Positions 25,344-36,481 of a stretch of DNA of 64,000 nucleotides are shown here, piece after piece (the first letter of the stretch is position 1; each line of letters opens with the position of its first letter). Position numbers and translations under genes: made by a program. Source of the stretch: Cercis canadensis (taxonomy: Eukaryota; Streptophyta; Magnoliopsida; Fabales; Fabaceae); the NCBI GenBank assembly GCA_003255065.1, contig QAOA01000967.1:1-64000 (forward strand), in the 5' to 3' direction. The notes below the pieces were generated by a model. It was given only the letters and a program-made list of their open reading frames with translations, ran no database searches and was not told the DNA's origin.

Positions 25344-25555
25344 CGGGGATTCTATGATACTACGTAAGTATGTCATACTACACTGACGTGACAAATATAC
25401 ATAATTTTTATATTTTATTATATATAAAATATAATTTATTTAATTTTTTAAATAAATTTAAAAACAGTTAATTTGTACACATATAATTCATTTATTGATT
25501 ATTTTTATATAGTATGACATACTACATAAATACTAAAAGTATCTAAAAAACCTCC
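25344..25555. mobile_element. Mutator-like MITE, 212 bp, copy 2 (inverted)
   Basis: Flanked by a perfect 9-bp duplication, TAATTTTAT, at 25335-25343 and 25556-25564. It starts CGGGGATTCTATGATACTAC and ends with the complement of GGAGGTTTTTTAGATAC, so it is the reverse orientation of the copy at 23068. Interior and length (212 bp) match. Copy and target duplication are both intact, suggesting fairly recent insertion. Confidence 0.9.
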
Positions 25556-25564
25556 TAATTTTAT

Positions 25565-27117
25565 TTATGTATTTAATCATTTTATTTATTATTTTATTAT
25601 AACAAAAAAGTAAATTACACTAAGCTTCCTTTGAGATTTGTTGAGATAATATTTCATTTTATTTTTAGTTCAACATTATACTTCATCTTATTACTCCGTT
25701 AACTCTAACAACATTTTATAAGATTCTTATGCATTATGCGTTTTAACCATAGGATAACTATGAGCTAATGTATAAAAAAAATATTTTCTTTAATAAATTA
25801 CACTCATAATCCTTTACAAAAATGACACTCCACACTATTTTTAAAAACATTAAATATTTTTTATTGTTATCTGCTTTAGTAAAAATATTATATTCTTCAC
25901 ATTAAAAAATATTATACTTTTAACTTTTATTTTTATTTTTTAGAGTTTATTTTTGGTTTATAACTTTATATAAGTTTTTTCATCTAACTTTGTTTAGTAT
26001 ATATATATATTAGGGTTGGAGAGTTAGTTTTATATTTAAATTCAGAATTATAGTTAAAATATTAAAAAATAAAAAAAATTAATAATGTAAATAAAAGATA
26101 AAAATACAAATAAACATGTGATAAAAAAGTGTGCTAGTATCATTAGAGCTTTCTCGATTATTAAGCAAGCCACTCAATTTTTATTTTGTTTTTTATTTAC
26201 TTTTTTCTCTTTTAATTTTTAATTAATATTGTATATAAAGATGTGCAATAAAATTATTTTATTAAGAAACACATCCAATCATCCGTCCATCAAACTCCTA
26301 AACAGAGGCAATCCATCTATCCAATCACTGAATACAGGCAATGATACCAACATTCTCGGCTTTTAACCTTTCACAAATCACAAAGGAAGATAGAGACAGA
26401 CAACCCTCTCTCTCCTTTATTTTATTCATATTTATTAGATGAGAATCACCTATTTTGTTTCATTATCTAATTTGAGTAAAAGCTCTTTTTAATTTTTTAA
26501 AAATATAATAAAAACCTTTTGGATCTCAAAAACTATTTTTTGGTGTCATTTGAATTTTTAAAAATTTAAAATTAATTAAAAAATCATTTTAGGAACCCAT
26601 ATGATAATAAAAAAGATTATTTTTAAAAATTTAAGAGATACAAAATTTCCTTTGTAAAAACCTAAATAATTTTTCCTTTATTTTTTTTTTTTAAAAAAAA
26701 ATCTTTTTACTCATCCAATTCCAATTTTGATTTCAAAGCCTCGTTCCCCCATACCCATGTGACTACCTACACACACCCCCTTTGGCCCTTTCCTTTCCCT
26801 CGTATACCCTTTTTCTCTCTCACAATCACAAAAACCCAGCAGCGCCGTATGCCCTCATGGCAGCGACAGCACAATATAGAGAGCAAGCAGTGACTGTGTG
26901 TTTCAGAAGCAGCAATTCCAAGAAAAATAGCCTTTTTCTTTTCAAGCCCATCTATTTCTTCAGTCCCCAAACCAAACACCACATTAGAAAGCAGAAAAAG
27001 CTCACTCCTTTTTCATTCTTCTACTGATATATATTTCTCCAGCAACTACCTCTCCTTTGCTTGTATCTTGTCTTCTCTTTCATTATCTACATTCTGGAAA
27101 ATTTGAGTGTGAATGTG
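25565..27117. other. AT-rich intergenic DNA and leader of the small gene at 27118
   Basis: Very AT-rich up to about 26740 with no feature recognised. From 26740 the sequence becomes CT-rich and less AT-rich and probably holds promoter and 5' leader. The plus-strand frame starting MALSFPSYTLFLSHNH is most likely leader sequence and not a gene. Confidence 0.45.
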
Positions 27118-27321
27118 ATGGGTTGCTGCTGCTTTGAACCTCATGTGGTGCTTGTAAGTGGGAAAGGAAAGTTGAGGAGCTTATTTTGGAGGCTTAGAGC
27201 AGAGATTAAGAGGCAAATGAAGGCTCAGTCCATGAAGAAGAAGAAGAATTTCAGCTTCAACTATGACCCTTTTAGTTATTCTCTCAACTTTGACAATGGC
27301 AATTTTGGGTTCTTCTGTTGA
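27118..27321 (+). CDS. Small 67-residue plant protein, function unknown
   Basis: I place the start at the ATG at 27118, the first Met of the frame. The protein begins MGCCCFEPHVVLVSGKGK. It has a basic middle (about residues 18-42, LFWRLRAEIKRQMKAQ then KKKK) and ends FSFNYDPFSYSLNFDNGNFG plus FFC. The motif YDP(F/L)SYxLNFD is one I associate with small, conserved plant proteins of unknown role. The adjacent Gly2 and Cys3-5 could allow N-myristoylation or palmitoylation, which is an inference from the sequence. There are no introns inside the frame, a CT-rich leader lies upstream and a T-rich 3' flank downstream. No catalytic motif is visible. Confidence 0.65.
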   Translation: MGCCCFEPHVVLVSGKGKLRSLFWRLRAEIKRQMKAQSMKKKKNFSFNYDPFSYSLNFDNGNFGFFC

Positions 27322-28249
27322 ACACAAATCTTAACCTTAAGTAGCATGAGAAGAACAAGAAATCTTATGGGATTGGTACAAGAGCAGCAGCAGTTATATA
27401 TAGCATATGATGAAAATCTGCTATAAGGTTCTTAATTTTTTGGGTTCTCTCTTTTGTGGACTTCCTAATGCTTTATTAGGGAGGTCAAATTTTCTTTTAT
27501 TTTACTGCTGTCTCGCCTTACTATACTAAAATCTTGTTCTTCTTTTTTACTTTCTTAATGCACAAGGGAACTTTGAAGAACTATTTTTTATCAATTCAAC
27601 CTCTTTAAAGGAAGGTCAAATTTTAAGTTTATTTAGGTACTATGCATAAAATGTGAGATGGGATTTTGCAGATATAAACATTTTCTTCTTAACTGTTATG
27701 TTGTGTGCTTAAAAATGTGAAATAATACAAATGAATTCATAGTTTTCAGTTTTGTTCAAGATCCTCGTCATGTGCTAAGGATCCTGCTATTGTCTTCCTT
27801 GCATGTGTTTCCATAATGGTGGTTGAAAACCAAAGTAATTTACTTCATGTGTTGCTTTACCATTCCAATGGAAAATACCTCAGGCCAGGTTTCAATAATC
27901 CCAATTCCCAAACTTGAGATAACTACATATGAACCAAGAGAAAAGAAAAAGGGAGAATTAACAAACATTTTTCTTTTCTAAAAACAAGATAATTATCAAA
28001 ATAGAAATATTTACCATTGGGTATCACACATTAATGATCAAATCACACACAATGATCACTTTATTGTACTTATTGACCAATGGTCATCATGTGATATCAA
28101 TTACCAATTTTCTATTTTGGTTTTTGAAAGAAATGTTCCTTACATTTTTTTCTTACGTAATTCTCTCGGAGAAAAGAAAAACGTGGCATACATAAGAAAC
28201 AATGAATTACCTGCTTGGTCTTTTGAGTAGCTTATTTTGGAAATTTCAC

Positions 28250-28551
28250 ATTGTATCTTTAGATACTCAACCTTTGGGCCACTACATTTAGGCCCATTTA
28301 ACTAAAGGCTCACATCATCAAAATTTTGTATATGTTCATCATATCCTTTAACCATTATCTATAAATAGTCTACAGCAATAAGTATACAGGCTTTTTGCTT
28401 CTATTAGTATTTATTACACTCTTTAGTTCGGATTATCTTAACTTAAGCTTTGGAGCTCAGATACCACTACCTGACTCTTAATTCATTTGTTATTGTGCAG
28501 TTAATACACTCTCGGTCCGACCTTAAACTCAGACCAGACATCATTTGTATC
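28250..28551 (+). mobile_element. Possible LTR relic
   Basis: A TATA-like TCTATAAATAG near 28359 is followed by TCTTAACTTAAGCTTTGGAG and GACCAGACATCA. This resembles the R-U5 part of plant LTRs, where a GACTTGAGCGTCGGAG-type phrase is common. No inverted TG/CA ends, primer site or internal domain were found. The assignment is weak. Confidence 0.3.
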
Positions 28552-29181
28552 ACTACTCTAAAATATGATATTAATTAGTATAGTGTTATTTCAAGTAATG
28601 CTGATATTGATCTTGCAAATATTGTATTCATGTAGTAGGTTTGTTTAGGCATGAAGAAAAATGTTAGACACATTAATTATGTTTCACCATTTCTCGCCGT
28701 TCTATTAGCATAATTCAATAACACTTAGGGTGTGTTTGCCCATCCTAACAAACAAGATAAAAAGATACAATACTTAACTTCAAAATGTTTGCTGAGAGAG
28801 AAGAGGAGCAAACAAGTTTAACATGCACTTGTCTCTCATACAAGAAAACATATTTGTGGTGGGGGTGCCTTGTTTTGCTCTTAAAAGATTCAAATGGAGT
28901 TCATGTTTAATCAATCAATCAAATAAGGGAAGTTACTTCAAAGTTCAAACTTATAAAGTTCCTATTTTTGAAATGCACGTTGTTTCTTTTTGGTATTATA
29001 AAAATATTTTTTTTTGTTAATACTACAAGTATTTTAATTTTATTCAATTTAGCCAAAGACTAATTTTGTTTGAAAGTTAGAATAATTACGATTTTTTCTT
29101 TTTTAATAATACTTTCACTAAACTTTAAATACTTGACTACAACTATAAAAGAACATATACATGCTCCTTGAGGAAACAACC

Positions 29182-30004
29182 CTTCGTGGGCCTAGAGGTG
29201 CCTCCAAGAAGGCTGAAAAGTGATTTCCTAAGGTGCAAGGTGGAGAATTGGACCTGCTTCAGATGTCAAAATCTTTACAAAGAGATCTTATTGGTAGTGA
29301 CAACTTGTGGAATAGAAACTGCATTTTACAAGTGTTGGAGTACTTAACACTTCGTGGGCCTAGAGGTGCCTAAGAAGGCTGAAAAGCTATGTAGCACGGG
29401 TACGAATTACAGTACAAGTATAAAACATCGGTATGATATTTTTAAAAAGAATAAAGGTACAATATGGATACGCTATGTCAAATATATATATATAATAAAT
29501 TTTTTTAAAATTCTCTAAGTATTAAAAATATCAATCATTAATTTTTAGCAAATAAGTAATAATTAACAAATATTAATTTAAAATATAAATCATCAATCAA
29601 AATTCAAGTAATAGAATTTATCATATTTGATTAAGTATCATCGATATATTATAAATCTTTTTTAATTAGACCAAGTACATTATAAAAAGTCAGAAAAAAA
29701 TGATAAATCATTATTAAAACTAGGATTAGCTGCACAAAGGACATTCTGAAACACTTTTAGAAGAAAAAAAAAAAAAGATGCCTTTCAAACATTGGTACAC
29801 GTTTTTGTGTTTTGGAGACGTCTCCGAAACGGGTACGCATGCTTTGAGGACGTTTCGGTGATATACAGCTGAAAAGTGATTTCCAAAGGTGCAAGGTGGA
29901 GAATTGGACCTGCTTCAGATGTCAAAATCTTTATAAAGAGATCTTATTGGTAGTGACAACTTGTGGAATAGAAACTGCATTTTACAAGTGTTGGAGTACT
30001 TAAC
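29182..30004 (+). repeat. Tandem duplication of about 166 bp, second copy split by a transposon
   Basis: Copy 1 runs 29182-29347, from CTTCGTGGGCCTAGAGGTGC to GTGTTGGAGTACTTAAC. Copy 2 begins at about 29350 with the same words and is interrupted at 29386 by the hAT element. It resumes at 29869 with CTGAAAAGTGATTTCC and ends at about 30004 at GTTGGAGTACTTAAC. The copies are nearly identical, so the duplication is recent, and the transposon came later. The sequence may belong to the LINE relic that follows. Confidence 0.85.
29387..29868. mobile_element. Non-autonomous hAT element, CTATGTTGCAC family
   Basis: Exact 8-bp target duplication CTGAAAAG at 29379-29386 and 29869-29876. The left end is CTATGTAGCACGGGTAC and the right end is the complement of CTGTATATCACCGAAACG. 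The first 250 bp, including the TA microsatellite and words such as AATATCAATCATTAAT and ATCAATCAAAATTCAA, match the left end of the transposase-bearing copy at 52619. The right subterminal part shares ACGTCTCCGAAACGGG with it. It is therefore an internal-deletion derivative. Confidence 0.88.
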
Positions 30005-30486
30005 ATGAGAATTTATAATGGTTGTGATACTCTCATTTGACATAAAAATGGTTCATCTCTCTACCAGGTACATGAGAGTTATTGCTTGCTCTACTATGAA
30101 TCTGATTCACATAGAAACAGCACTAATGGATCAGATTCCACAAAGGAAGAAAGCTTGGAAAATGATGTGATCTTTCGAACTTCCTAGCAAAATTAAGATC
30201 TTCATGTGGAGATTTTTCCACAATGGAATTCTAGTTCGGGCTAAATTGCAAACTAGAATAGCTGGTGTTGTGGACTATAACCCTTTATGTAATATTGAAT
30301 CAAAATCACATGCATATTTTCTTATGTTGCCCTTGTTCACTTCAGATTTGGCTCTCCTCCCCCCTAATGCTCCATAGCTCATCTAGACTGCATCAGGCAG
30401 GCTGGGATTGGTGGCCCAAGATTGCTGAACATTTGCTACATTATGGGTGTTATAAAAATGTTGCCATGAAACAACATATACAATAG
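30005..30486 (+). pseudogene. LINE reverse transcriptase tail (zf-RVT) relic
   Basis: Broken frames translate to LPSKIKIFMWRFFHNGI and, in another frame, HMHIFLCCPCSLQIW. Together these match the zinc-binding domain at the C-terminus of plant non-LTR retrotransposon reverse transcriptases (K-hFxWR, then C and H-x-hIFLxC-W). At least one frameshift and stops separate the two parts. No endonuclease or catalytic RT core is present here, so this is a 5'-truncated, decayed copy. Confidence 0.7.
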
Positions 30487-31355
30487 ATTATTCTTAAGTT
30501 TTAGAACTTGGGAGATAAGATAGAGAAATTTGAAAAGCAAAAGCAAGTGCTCATCACATTATGCAAGATGACCAAAACACCATCGATATTACGTGATTAT
30601 TTTGTTTATATATGTAATGACTCTTCTTATATTTAAATATGATAACCACATATTAAACAAAATAATCACTTATATAAACATGATAATTGCATAATGTCAA
30701 GAGATATTTTCATCATTTCATGAGGTACGACAGGTAGAAACATATACCTTTTGCACTTGTTTATCCTTTTTCCCCATATTTGAACCTTGAATATTTTTCT
30801 CTATACAATGTTGTTTAGTAAAAATATAAGAAAACTATAGTAAATTGTACTTCGATTAATAAACATTTAGTAAAGAAACATATGGTATTATTGTCAAACA
30901 ATTTTGATTGAGTAATTCAAAGCTCTTTTCTTTTTAGGCCAAATAAGTAAATTCATCCTACAACTTTACCCTAAATTTCAGTTTCGTGCTAAAACTTTTT
31001 TTTCGTTTCATATTCATCTCAAATTTTTCAATTCCTAACTCTATCATAAAAACTAACAAAATGTGCAGAGGTAACATTATAAGTGAATGGAATTGTACAT
31101 GTGGCATTTAATTGTTCAGCTTAGATTAAACAAGTCTCTCAATATCATCTAAACGACGCCATTTGCACCATTCCAAATCAACACTTGAAAAAACCTCTAG
31201 TCTATCGCAACGTTACGCACTTATACACACACTCAAGTGTTAGGGTTCAGCGTGGTTGCACACCAAAATTGGAGGGATTCTAGTACAATTATGAAAGCGA
31301 AGTTGATAGCTGAAGTTGATTAAGGAGAAACATTCAGTACTTTGAGGTGAGTTAT

Positions 31356-31690
31356 GGACATTCTCCAGTTCAGGCCCCAAATAGATTTTATGTTTTCTTA
31401 TATTTAAACAATGAAAACAGAGAACAAAACGACTAAATACAAGTCCTTTTAACACTTAATTGCCTTTTCACCTTGGTTTTGTGTGTGTGTGTGTGGACAT
31501 TCTCCAGTTCAGGCCCCACATAGATTTTATGTTTTCTTAACACAGGTCTGCCTTTTCACCTTGGTTTTGTGTGTGTGTGTGTGTGTGTGTGAGGAAGGCA
31601 AATTTCATTGATAACCAAATCAGTAAATGAGCAACCCTACAAATATGAAACTAAGGTCACAAGTCCTTTTAACACTTAATTGCCTTTACA
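31356..31690 (+). repeat. Local duplication with GT microsatellites
   Basis: GGACATTCTCCAGTTCAGGC and the following 25 bp occur at 31356 and again at 31494. TGCCTTTTCACCTTGGTTTT followed by a GT repeat occurs near 31451 and 31549. CAAGTCCTTTTAACACTTAA occurs near 31440 and 31661. This is a small segmental duplication with GT arrays, probably from slippage or unequal exchange. Confidence 0.75.
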
Positions 31691-31819
31691 CCTTGCCCAA
31701 AAATGCCTTGTAAACAATGGGAAAGGGCTAAAAACTAAGGATCAAAGACTTGGATAATACAAAAATTGATATTAATTTCAAAATTATCTTAGTTTGTAAA
31801 CAATTTACATTGATACTGT

Positions 31820-31835
31820 TGTTGTTGTTGTTGTT

Positions 31836-31868
<33 letters not shown>
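31820..31868 (+). repeat. TTG microsatellite running into a poly-T tract
   Basis: Several GTT units (31818-31838) are followed by about 30 T. No coding meaning. Confidence 0.8.
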
Positions 31869-31869
<1 letters not shown>

Positions 31870-32690
31870 TGAAACCGGTGATGCAATTGTATAAATGTGA
31901 AGGTGTTTGAAAGTGACACAATTTATACAATTGTGTTACCCAAATATTTGACAAAATTTATTAGGGGTAGATTTAGATGACGTTTATGCAAATTAAATCA
32001 CCCGTTTCACTAAAAAACAACAATATTCATGAAATTATTTAAAAAGAACGATAATAGTAAAATTATAATTCGTTTTTATGTTATTGAAGTCTTTGTTTCA
32101 AAAACTAGAACATGACATCCCAAAAGAATTGAGAATAATATTTTCAAAAAAATTTCCCCAAATATTCTAAGGCAAAACTTAATTTAAAAGTTAAAACTAC
32201 TAAATAAACTAATTTTTTGTTTAAAAAATTAAATAAAATTGTATACACTACCTAATAGTACTTCTCCGTTGTACCCTCTTTTGTTCAGAAGTCCGATTGC
32301 TCCAAACGGTGTAAGCCTTGGTGCGACGGCGACAAACTTGCTAGTTGCTAAGGATGATTGACTGAGAAACAAGTCAAGAGCTGAACTCCGATGGCCATAG
32401 TTTTCTCAAGCGTACTCTTGTGTGGTAAAGAAAGGCCATAGAGTACCAAAGGGACTTGGGCTCCTCTGCTATTTTCTTCATGTTTGTGCTCCAATTCCCT
32501 GATCATTCAGTGGTTACTTCCCAGCCCAAGCCATCGGCTGAATCAAGTTACAAAAGTTCAACAGAAGGTGCATGAATTGAACCCATTTGAAGTAGGAACA
32601 ACAACTCGTAAACCCGACCTTCAACTCGCGATTTTAACAACATTCCGCAGCATCACCATTTTAATTTGTCTCTCTAGGAAACCTACGACG

Positions 32691-32777
32691 GTAAGTATTT
32701 TCTTTTGCCCCTTTTGAAGCAGAGACGATACAAGGTCACACCATGTTTCCGAAATTTATTGTACTCTTCTTCTTCAG
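32691..32777 (+). promoter_or_regulatory. Candidate leader intron of the TAF1C-like gene
   Basis: ACGACG/GTAAGT at 32691 and TTCTTCAG ending at 32777 make a canonical 87-bp intron. If spliced it removes the upstream ATG at 32705 and leaves the ATG at 32858 as the first in-frame start, which fits the family N-terminus. Splicing is inferred from signals only. Confidence 0.5.
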
Positions 32778-32857
32778 GTAGTCTATTGGGTCGCTCTACG
32801 CGCATTATTGTCCCCCCTTTTTCAAATTCTTCTTCTTTTCATTGTTTTTTCTCTGTA

Positions 32858-35620
32858 ATGAATTTTTCAGAAGAATGGAAGTCCTTCTTTCCAATTTCTG
32901 CATCCTCCGCACCGCCTCTCCTTCTATCAGGCACCTGTGCACAACCCATATTGGGTCCTCTCATCTTCAACCCCAAACCTGAAACACTTACACATCTCTT
33001 CTCCTCCTCTTCTCTCTTACCCCCTCTTGATCCTCCCTCAGAGCTTTCCCTCTCCCGATTTCTTGTCACGTCTTCATCTGATTCTCCCGTTCTTCTCTCA
33101 ACTGCATCCTCTGTTGCCTCTCTTTTTGGGTCTCAATATCAAAACGATGTTGCCTCTGCTTTCCTTTACAACCGCCTTGAGTTTCTTACGTACCCAGATG
33201 ACAACAGTGTTGTTGTCTTCTTTCCTACTGGTGTCAACTCTGAGAAAGTTGGTTTTTTGGTTCTGTATGTAAAAGGGTCAGATTTGGGGGTTCATTGTAA
33301 TGGTAAAGGAGATGTTTTTGAGGCCTCAAGTGGAGCAATTCACCGCATCACGAGGATTTCAGTGAACCCAGTTGATGATTTCGGTCTTGGCTCCTCTAAT
33401 TTGAGAGGTAATTATTATTCTACGATTGGGTATTTGTTGGCTTCAACACTCTACTCTGTTCATTGGTTTGCTGTGAAAATAAATAAACGTAATTTAAGTT
33501 TGGAGAGGCCCAGTGTAATTTATCTGGGTGGTAAATTTTTTAAGACTTGCTCTGTTACCCATGCTTGCTGGAGCCCTCATTTACATGAGGAAAGTGTCGT
33601 CTTGCTTAAAAGTGGTCAGTTGTTCTTGTTTGATTTGGAGTCTCGTTTAAAGGATCATAGTTCAAATGTGGATCTTAAGGGGACAAGGTTGAGAGTTCCA
33701 TGGGATGATTCAGTGTATTCTGAAAACAAGGTGTGGCTGAGTTGTGAATTTAGTTGGCATCCTAGAATTTTGATTGTTGCTCGTTCTGATGCTGTCTTTT
33801 TAGTTGATTTGAGAGCTGATGAGTGCAAGGTAAGTTGTCTAATGAAGGTTGAGATGTTAAGTATGTATGCTCCAGCAAGAAATGAACAGTTCCTTGCCTT
33901 TTCAAAGGCAGGTCCTGACAAGTTCTACTTTACTGTGGCTTCTACCAGTATTTTACTTCTTTGTGATGTGCGGAAGCCTATGATGCCAGTATTACAATGG
34001 GCTCACGGTCTTCACAGTCCTTGCTACATAAATGTGCTAAGCTTGTCTAAGTTGAGGTCGCACTCAAGAGAAGATACTTATAAGTTAGCTTCTGACTCTG
34101 GATTTTGCATTATATTGGGATCGTTTTGGAATTGTGAGTTCAATCTCTTCTGCTATGGATCCTCATTACAGTTTAAAAGAGGATCCGTTGCTTCCAAGTG
34201 TTCAACGACTAACAGGACTTTCTATGCTTGGGAGCTTCCATCTGAGATCCTTTTATCTGGCCGTGGGTGTCCTTGTGGAAGTTGTCTCTTAAGGGAAGAG
34301 TTCTCAAAAGGTGCACTTCCTGAATGGACTGATTGGCAGCTGAAGAAAGAAATGGTTTTGGGCTTCGGCGTTTTAAACAATGATCTTGTTGAGTTACTTT
34401 GTGAACCAGATGATTTTGGTGGATTTTCACTGATAAGGCTTATGACATCAGGAAAGCTTGAATTACAGAGATATAAAGCTTCATTTGTTCCTGCTAAGAA
34501 ATTAGAAGATTGTCATGAACAATTTTTATGTTTGGACAGACATTTATTGTATTCTTTGGGTGTTGAGGAATACAAATTTGCCAAAAGATTTTACTACTTG
34601 AATTTGAACTACCTTAAGGCATATTCAAGCGGTAATCTTACTCAAATCCTGGTTACAAAACTAGAAAATCTCTGTATGGATGATCAGAAGAAGGAACCTT
34701 TTGGTGCAGAAGTGCATGAGATCCTGTGTGAAAAGTTAAATGCTTGTGGATTTGGTCGATTAAGATCATCTCCTGCAATGACTGCTGTTTTTAATGATGT
34801 CAGTCTACCAGCAAGCCTCCATGAAGTTGCTTTAAGAAGATTGTGGGCTGACTTGCCTTTGGAGCTATTACAATTGGCATTTTCAAATTGTTATGAATCT
34901 CTTGAATTAGCTGTAGACCGAAAAAGGGAAGCTTTGGAATTTTTAGTTGTTCCAGACCTTCCTCAATTGCCTCCATTCTTTTTGAGAAACTCTTCACCTC
35001 ACTGTATTATGTGGTCTGATAAGGTGCAGCCCAGTGATAACATTATCGGTCCAGTTCTTCCTCTTCCTATTCTACTTGTGCTTCATGAATTTTACAATGG
35101 GTGTTCGGATTTAGAAGGTGAATTTTCAGTGGAAGCAGAGCTTAGCCTCAAATACAGTGAAGTTAAGGTGGCTGCTGGTGATATTGCTGTTTCAGCTTCT
35201 AGCTCTGCGCTCCTTGATAATCATGCAGTCTCCCTTGCTGATGACTTAGAAGAAACTTGGGTTTGTTCTTCAAAGCCAAATCCTTTTGTGTTATACCGTC
35301 CAGTTGCATTCAAGTGCTCTGCTGCAGACCTTCTTCAGAAAAACTCTGTTTATAGTGATAGGATTTATGATACATTAATTTTTCATGTGCCAGAGAATAA
35401 CTTTGTTTCCAGTGAGAAGACTAAGTCTGCGGGACAAGAGATATTTGATGATCTATGCCCTGTTGAGTTGAGGTTTGATGCTCCTGTTAAGAAGTTTGAG
35501 CCTCAGGGTTTAAAGTCATACAACATATTAAAGAGGCAATTATCTAAATGGCAAGAAGGTTTTGATCTATATAAGGAGTTTTGTATTCAGTCTGGACTTG
35601 AAAAGGTAGTTAACAAGTGA
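32858..35620 (+). CDS. TAF1C/RRN6-like RNA polymerase I factor, plant type
   Basis: Intronless frame. I choose the ATG at 32858 (920 residues, MNFSEEWKSFFPISASSAPP). The frame is open back to 32705, giving 971 residues, but the extra 51 residues look like leader and lie across a likely leader intron. I recall plant relatives beginning M(D/N)FSEEWKSLFPI. Visible features: ILGPLIFNPKP near residue 30; beta-propeller-like segments, including CEFSWHPRILIVARSDAVFL at about 296-316 and LLLCDVRKPMMPVLQWAHG at about 366; and a C-terminal region ending FDLYKEFCIQSGLEKVVNK. In animals and yeast, TAF1C/Rrn6 belongs to the SL1/core factor that loads RNA polymerase I on rRNA promoters in the nucleolus. 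The plant assignment rests on fold-level similarity and memory of annotations. No breaks were found. Confidence 0.7.
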   Translation: MNFSEEWKSFFPISASSAPPLLLSGTCAQPILGPLIFNPKPETLTHLFSSSSLLPPLDPPSELSLSRFLVTSSSDSPVLLSTASSVASLFGSQYQNDVASAFLYNRLEFLTYPDDNSVVVFFPTGVNSEKVGFLVLYVKGSDLGVHCNGKGDVFEASSGAIHRITRISVNPVDDFGLGSSNLRGNYYSTIGYLLASTLYSVHWFAVKINKRNLSLERPSVIYLGGKFFKTCSVTHACWSPHLHEESVVLLKSGQLFLFDLESRLKDHSSNVDLKGTRLRVPWDDSVYSENKVWLSCEFSWHPRILIVARSDAVFLVDLRADECKVSCLMKVEMLSMYAPARNEQFLAFSKAGPDKFYFTVASTSILLLCDVRKPMMPVLQWAHGLHSPCYINVLSLSKLRSHSREDTYKLASDSGFCIILGSFWNCEFNLFCYGSSLQFKRGSVASKCSTTNRTFYAWELPSEILLSGRGCPCGSCLLREEFSKGALPEWTDWQLKKEMVLGFGVLNNDLVELLCEPDDFGGFSLIRLMTSGKLELQRYKASFVPAKKLEDCHEQFLCLDRHLLYSLGVEEYKFAKRFYYLNLNYLKAYSSGNLTQILVTKLENLCMDDQKKEPFGAEVHEILCEKLNACGFGRLRSSPAMTAVFNDVSLPASLHEVALRRLWADLPLELLQLAFSNCYESLELAVDRKREALEFLVVPDLPQLPPFFLRNSSPHCIMWSDKVQPSDNIIGPVLPLPILLVLHEFYNGCSDLEGEFSVEAELSLKYSEVKVAAGDIAVSASSSALLDNHAVSLADDLEETWVCSSKPNPFVLYRPVAFKCSAADLLQKNSVYSDRIYDTLIFHVPENNFVSSEKTKSAGQEIFDDLCPVELRFDAPVKKFEPQGLKSYNILKRQLSKWQEGFDLYKEFCIQSGLEKVVNK

Positions 35621-36473
35621 CACCTCCCTTAGAATGTAGATTCTAGAAGCAAACACTTTCCCCCCGCAATACAGCCCTTATGGTTTATCCTTGGTGACAA
35701 AACCTAATATTGTAAATTTTTGTTAATTAAATAGTTTATTATGGTCAGCTTCTTCAATTTACTGGCATCATTATTATTTTTCTGTGCAATGATTGACTGG
35801 TAAATAATCAGATAATAAGTTATCCATCTCATTTTGTGGTTGCATTTTGTGCTTTGGGATGATAATGAGCTTTTATAAATTTCAGTTAACGTTATGGTGT
35901 TGATGTAATAGGCATGTAGTGGCAAACAGCCTCATCTATGGGTGAACAAAAGGATATGAATAACAAATTAAGGAGGGAATGGAAATGAAAGAAATAACAG
36001 GAACAACTGCACAGAGAAATCTTCAGTGGGTGTTTCAGCTGCAATTTTGTCTAGCTATGAGTTGGGTTTAACTTGGCTGTTTCATTAGTTTTGGTTTATT
36101 TGATTATTTGATATATGAATTTTATTGTGTTCTGAGCTCATTCTTCATGGTTGTCTAACTAAAAATCTGACTTTTCTGTTTCAGTCTCCATGGTTTTACT
36201 GCATTGATGGACCTTTTCTTTTTGTGCTTTGTTCCTTTTGTGTCAACATATCCTGTTATTACTTGTATTCTGTCTTCCTTCTTTGTAATAAAACTTCTTG
36301 CTTTATTACACACAAAAAAAAAAAAAACAGAAAAATTAAGAGTGGGTCTTGATCTTGCCATGATGTATGGAAATAGAATCCAGATCTTGCTCCTAAGTAG
36401 GAATTAGGATTTCACATATGATTGAAAGTAAGGGAAAGGGTTCAGTTTATTAACAAGATAAAGATTATAGTGA
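35621..36473. other. 3' flank of the TAF1C-like gene
   Basis: Probable 3' UTR and spacer. AT-rich, with no ORF having a recognisable domain, ending at the target duplication of the next transposon. Confidence 0.5.
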
Positions 36474-36481
36474 CATACATG

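Noticed and set aside
30940..31160. One-sided sequence resembling a long-inverted-repeat arm (CATCCTACAACTTTACCC)
   Set aside because: No complementary arm or duplication found; left unannotated.
32839..34997. Several antisense and out-of-phase frames inside the TAF1C-like gene
   Set aside because: Shadows; no domain and poor residue composition compared with the main frame.
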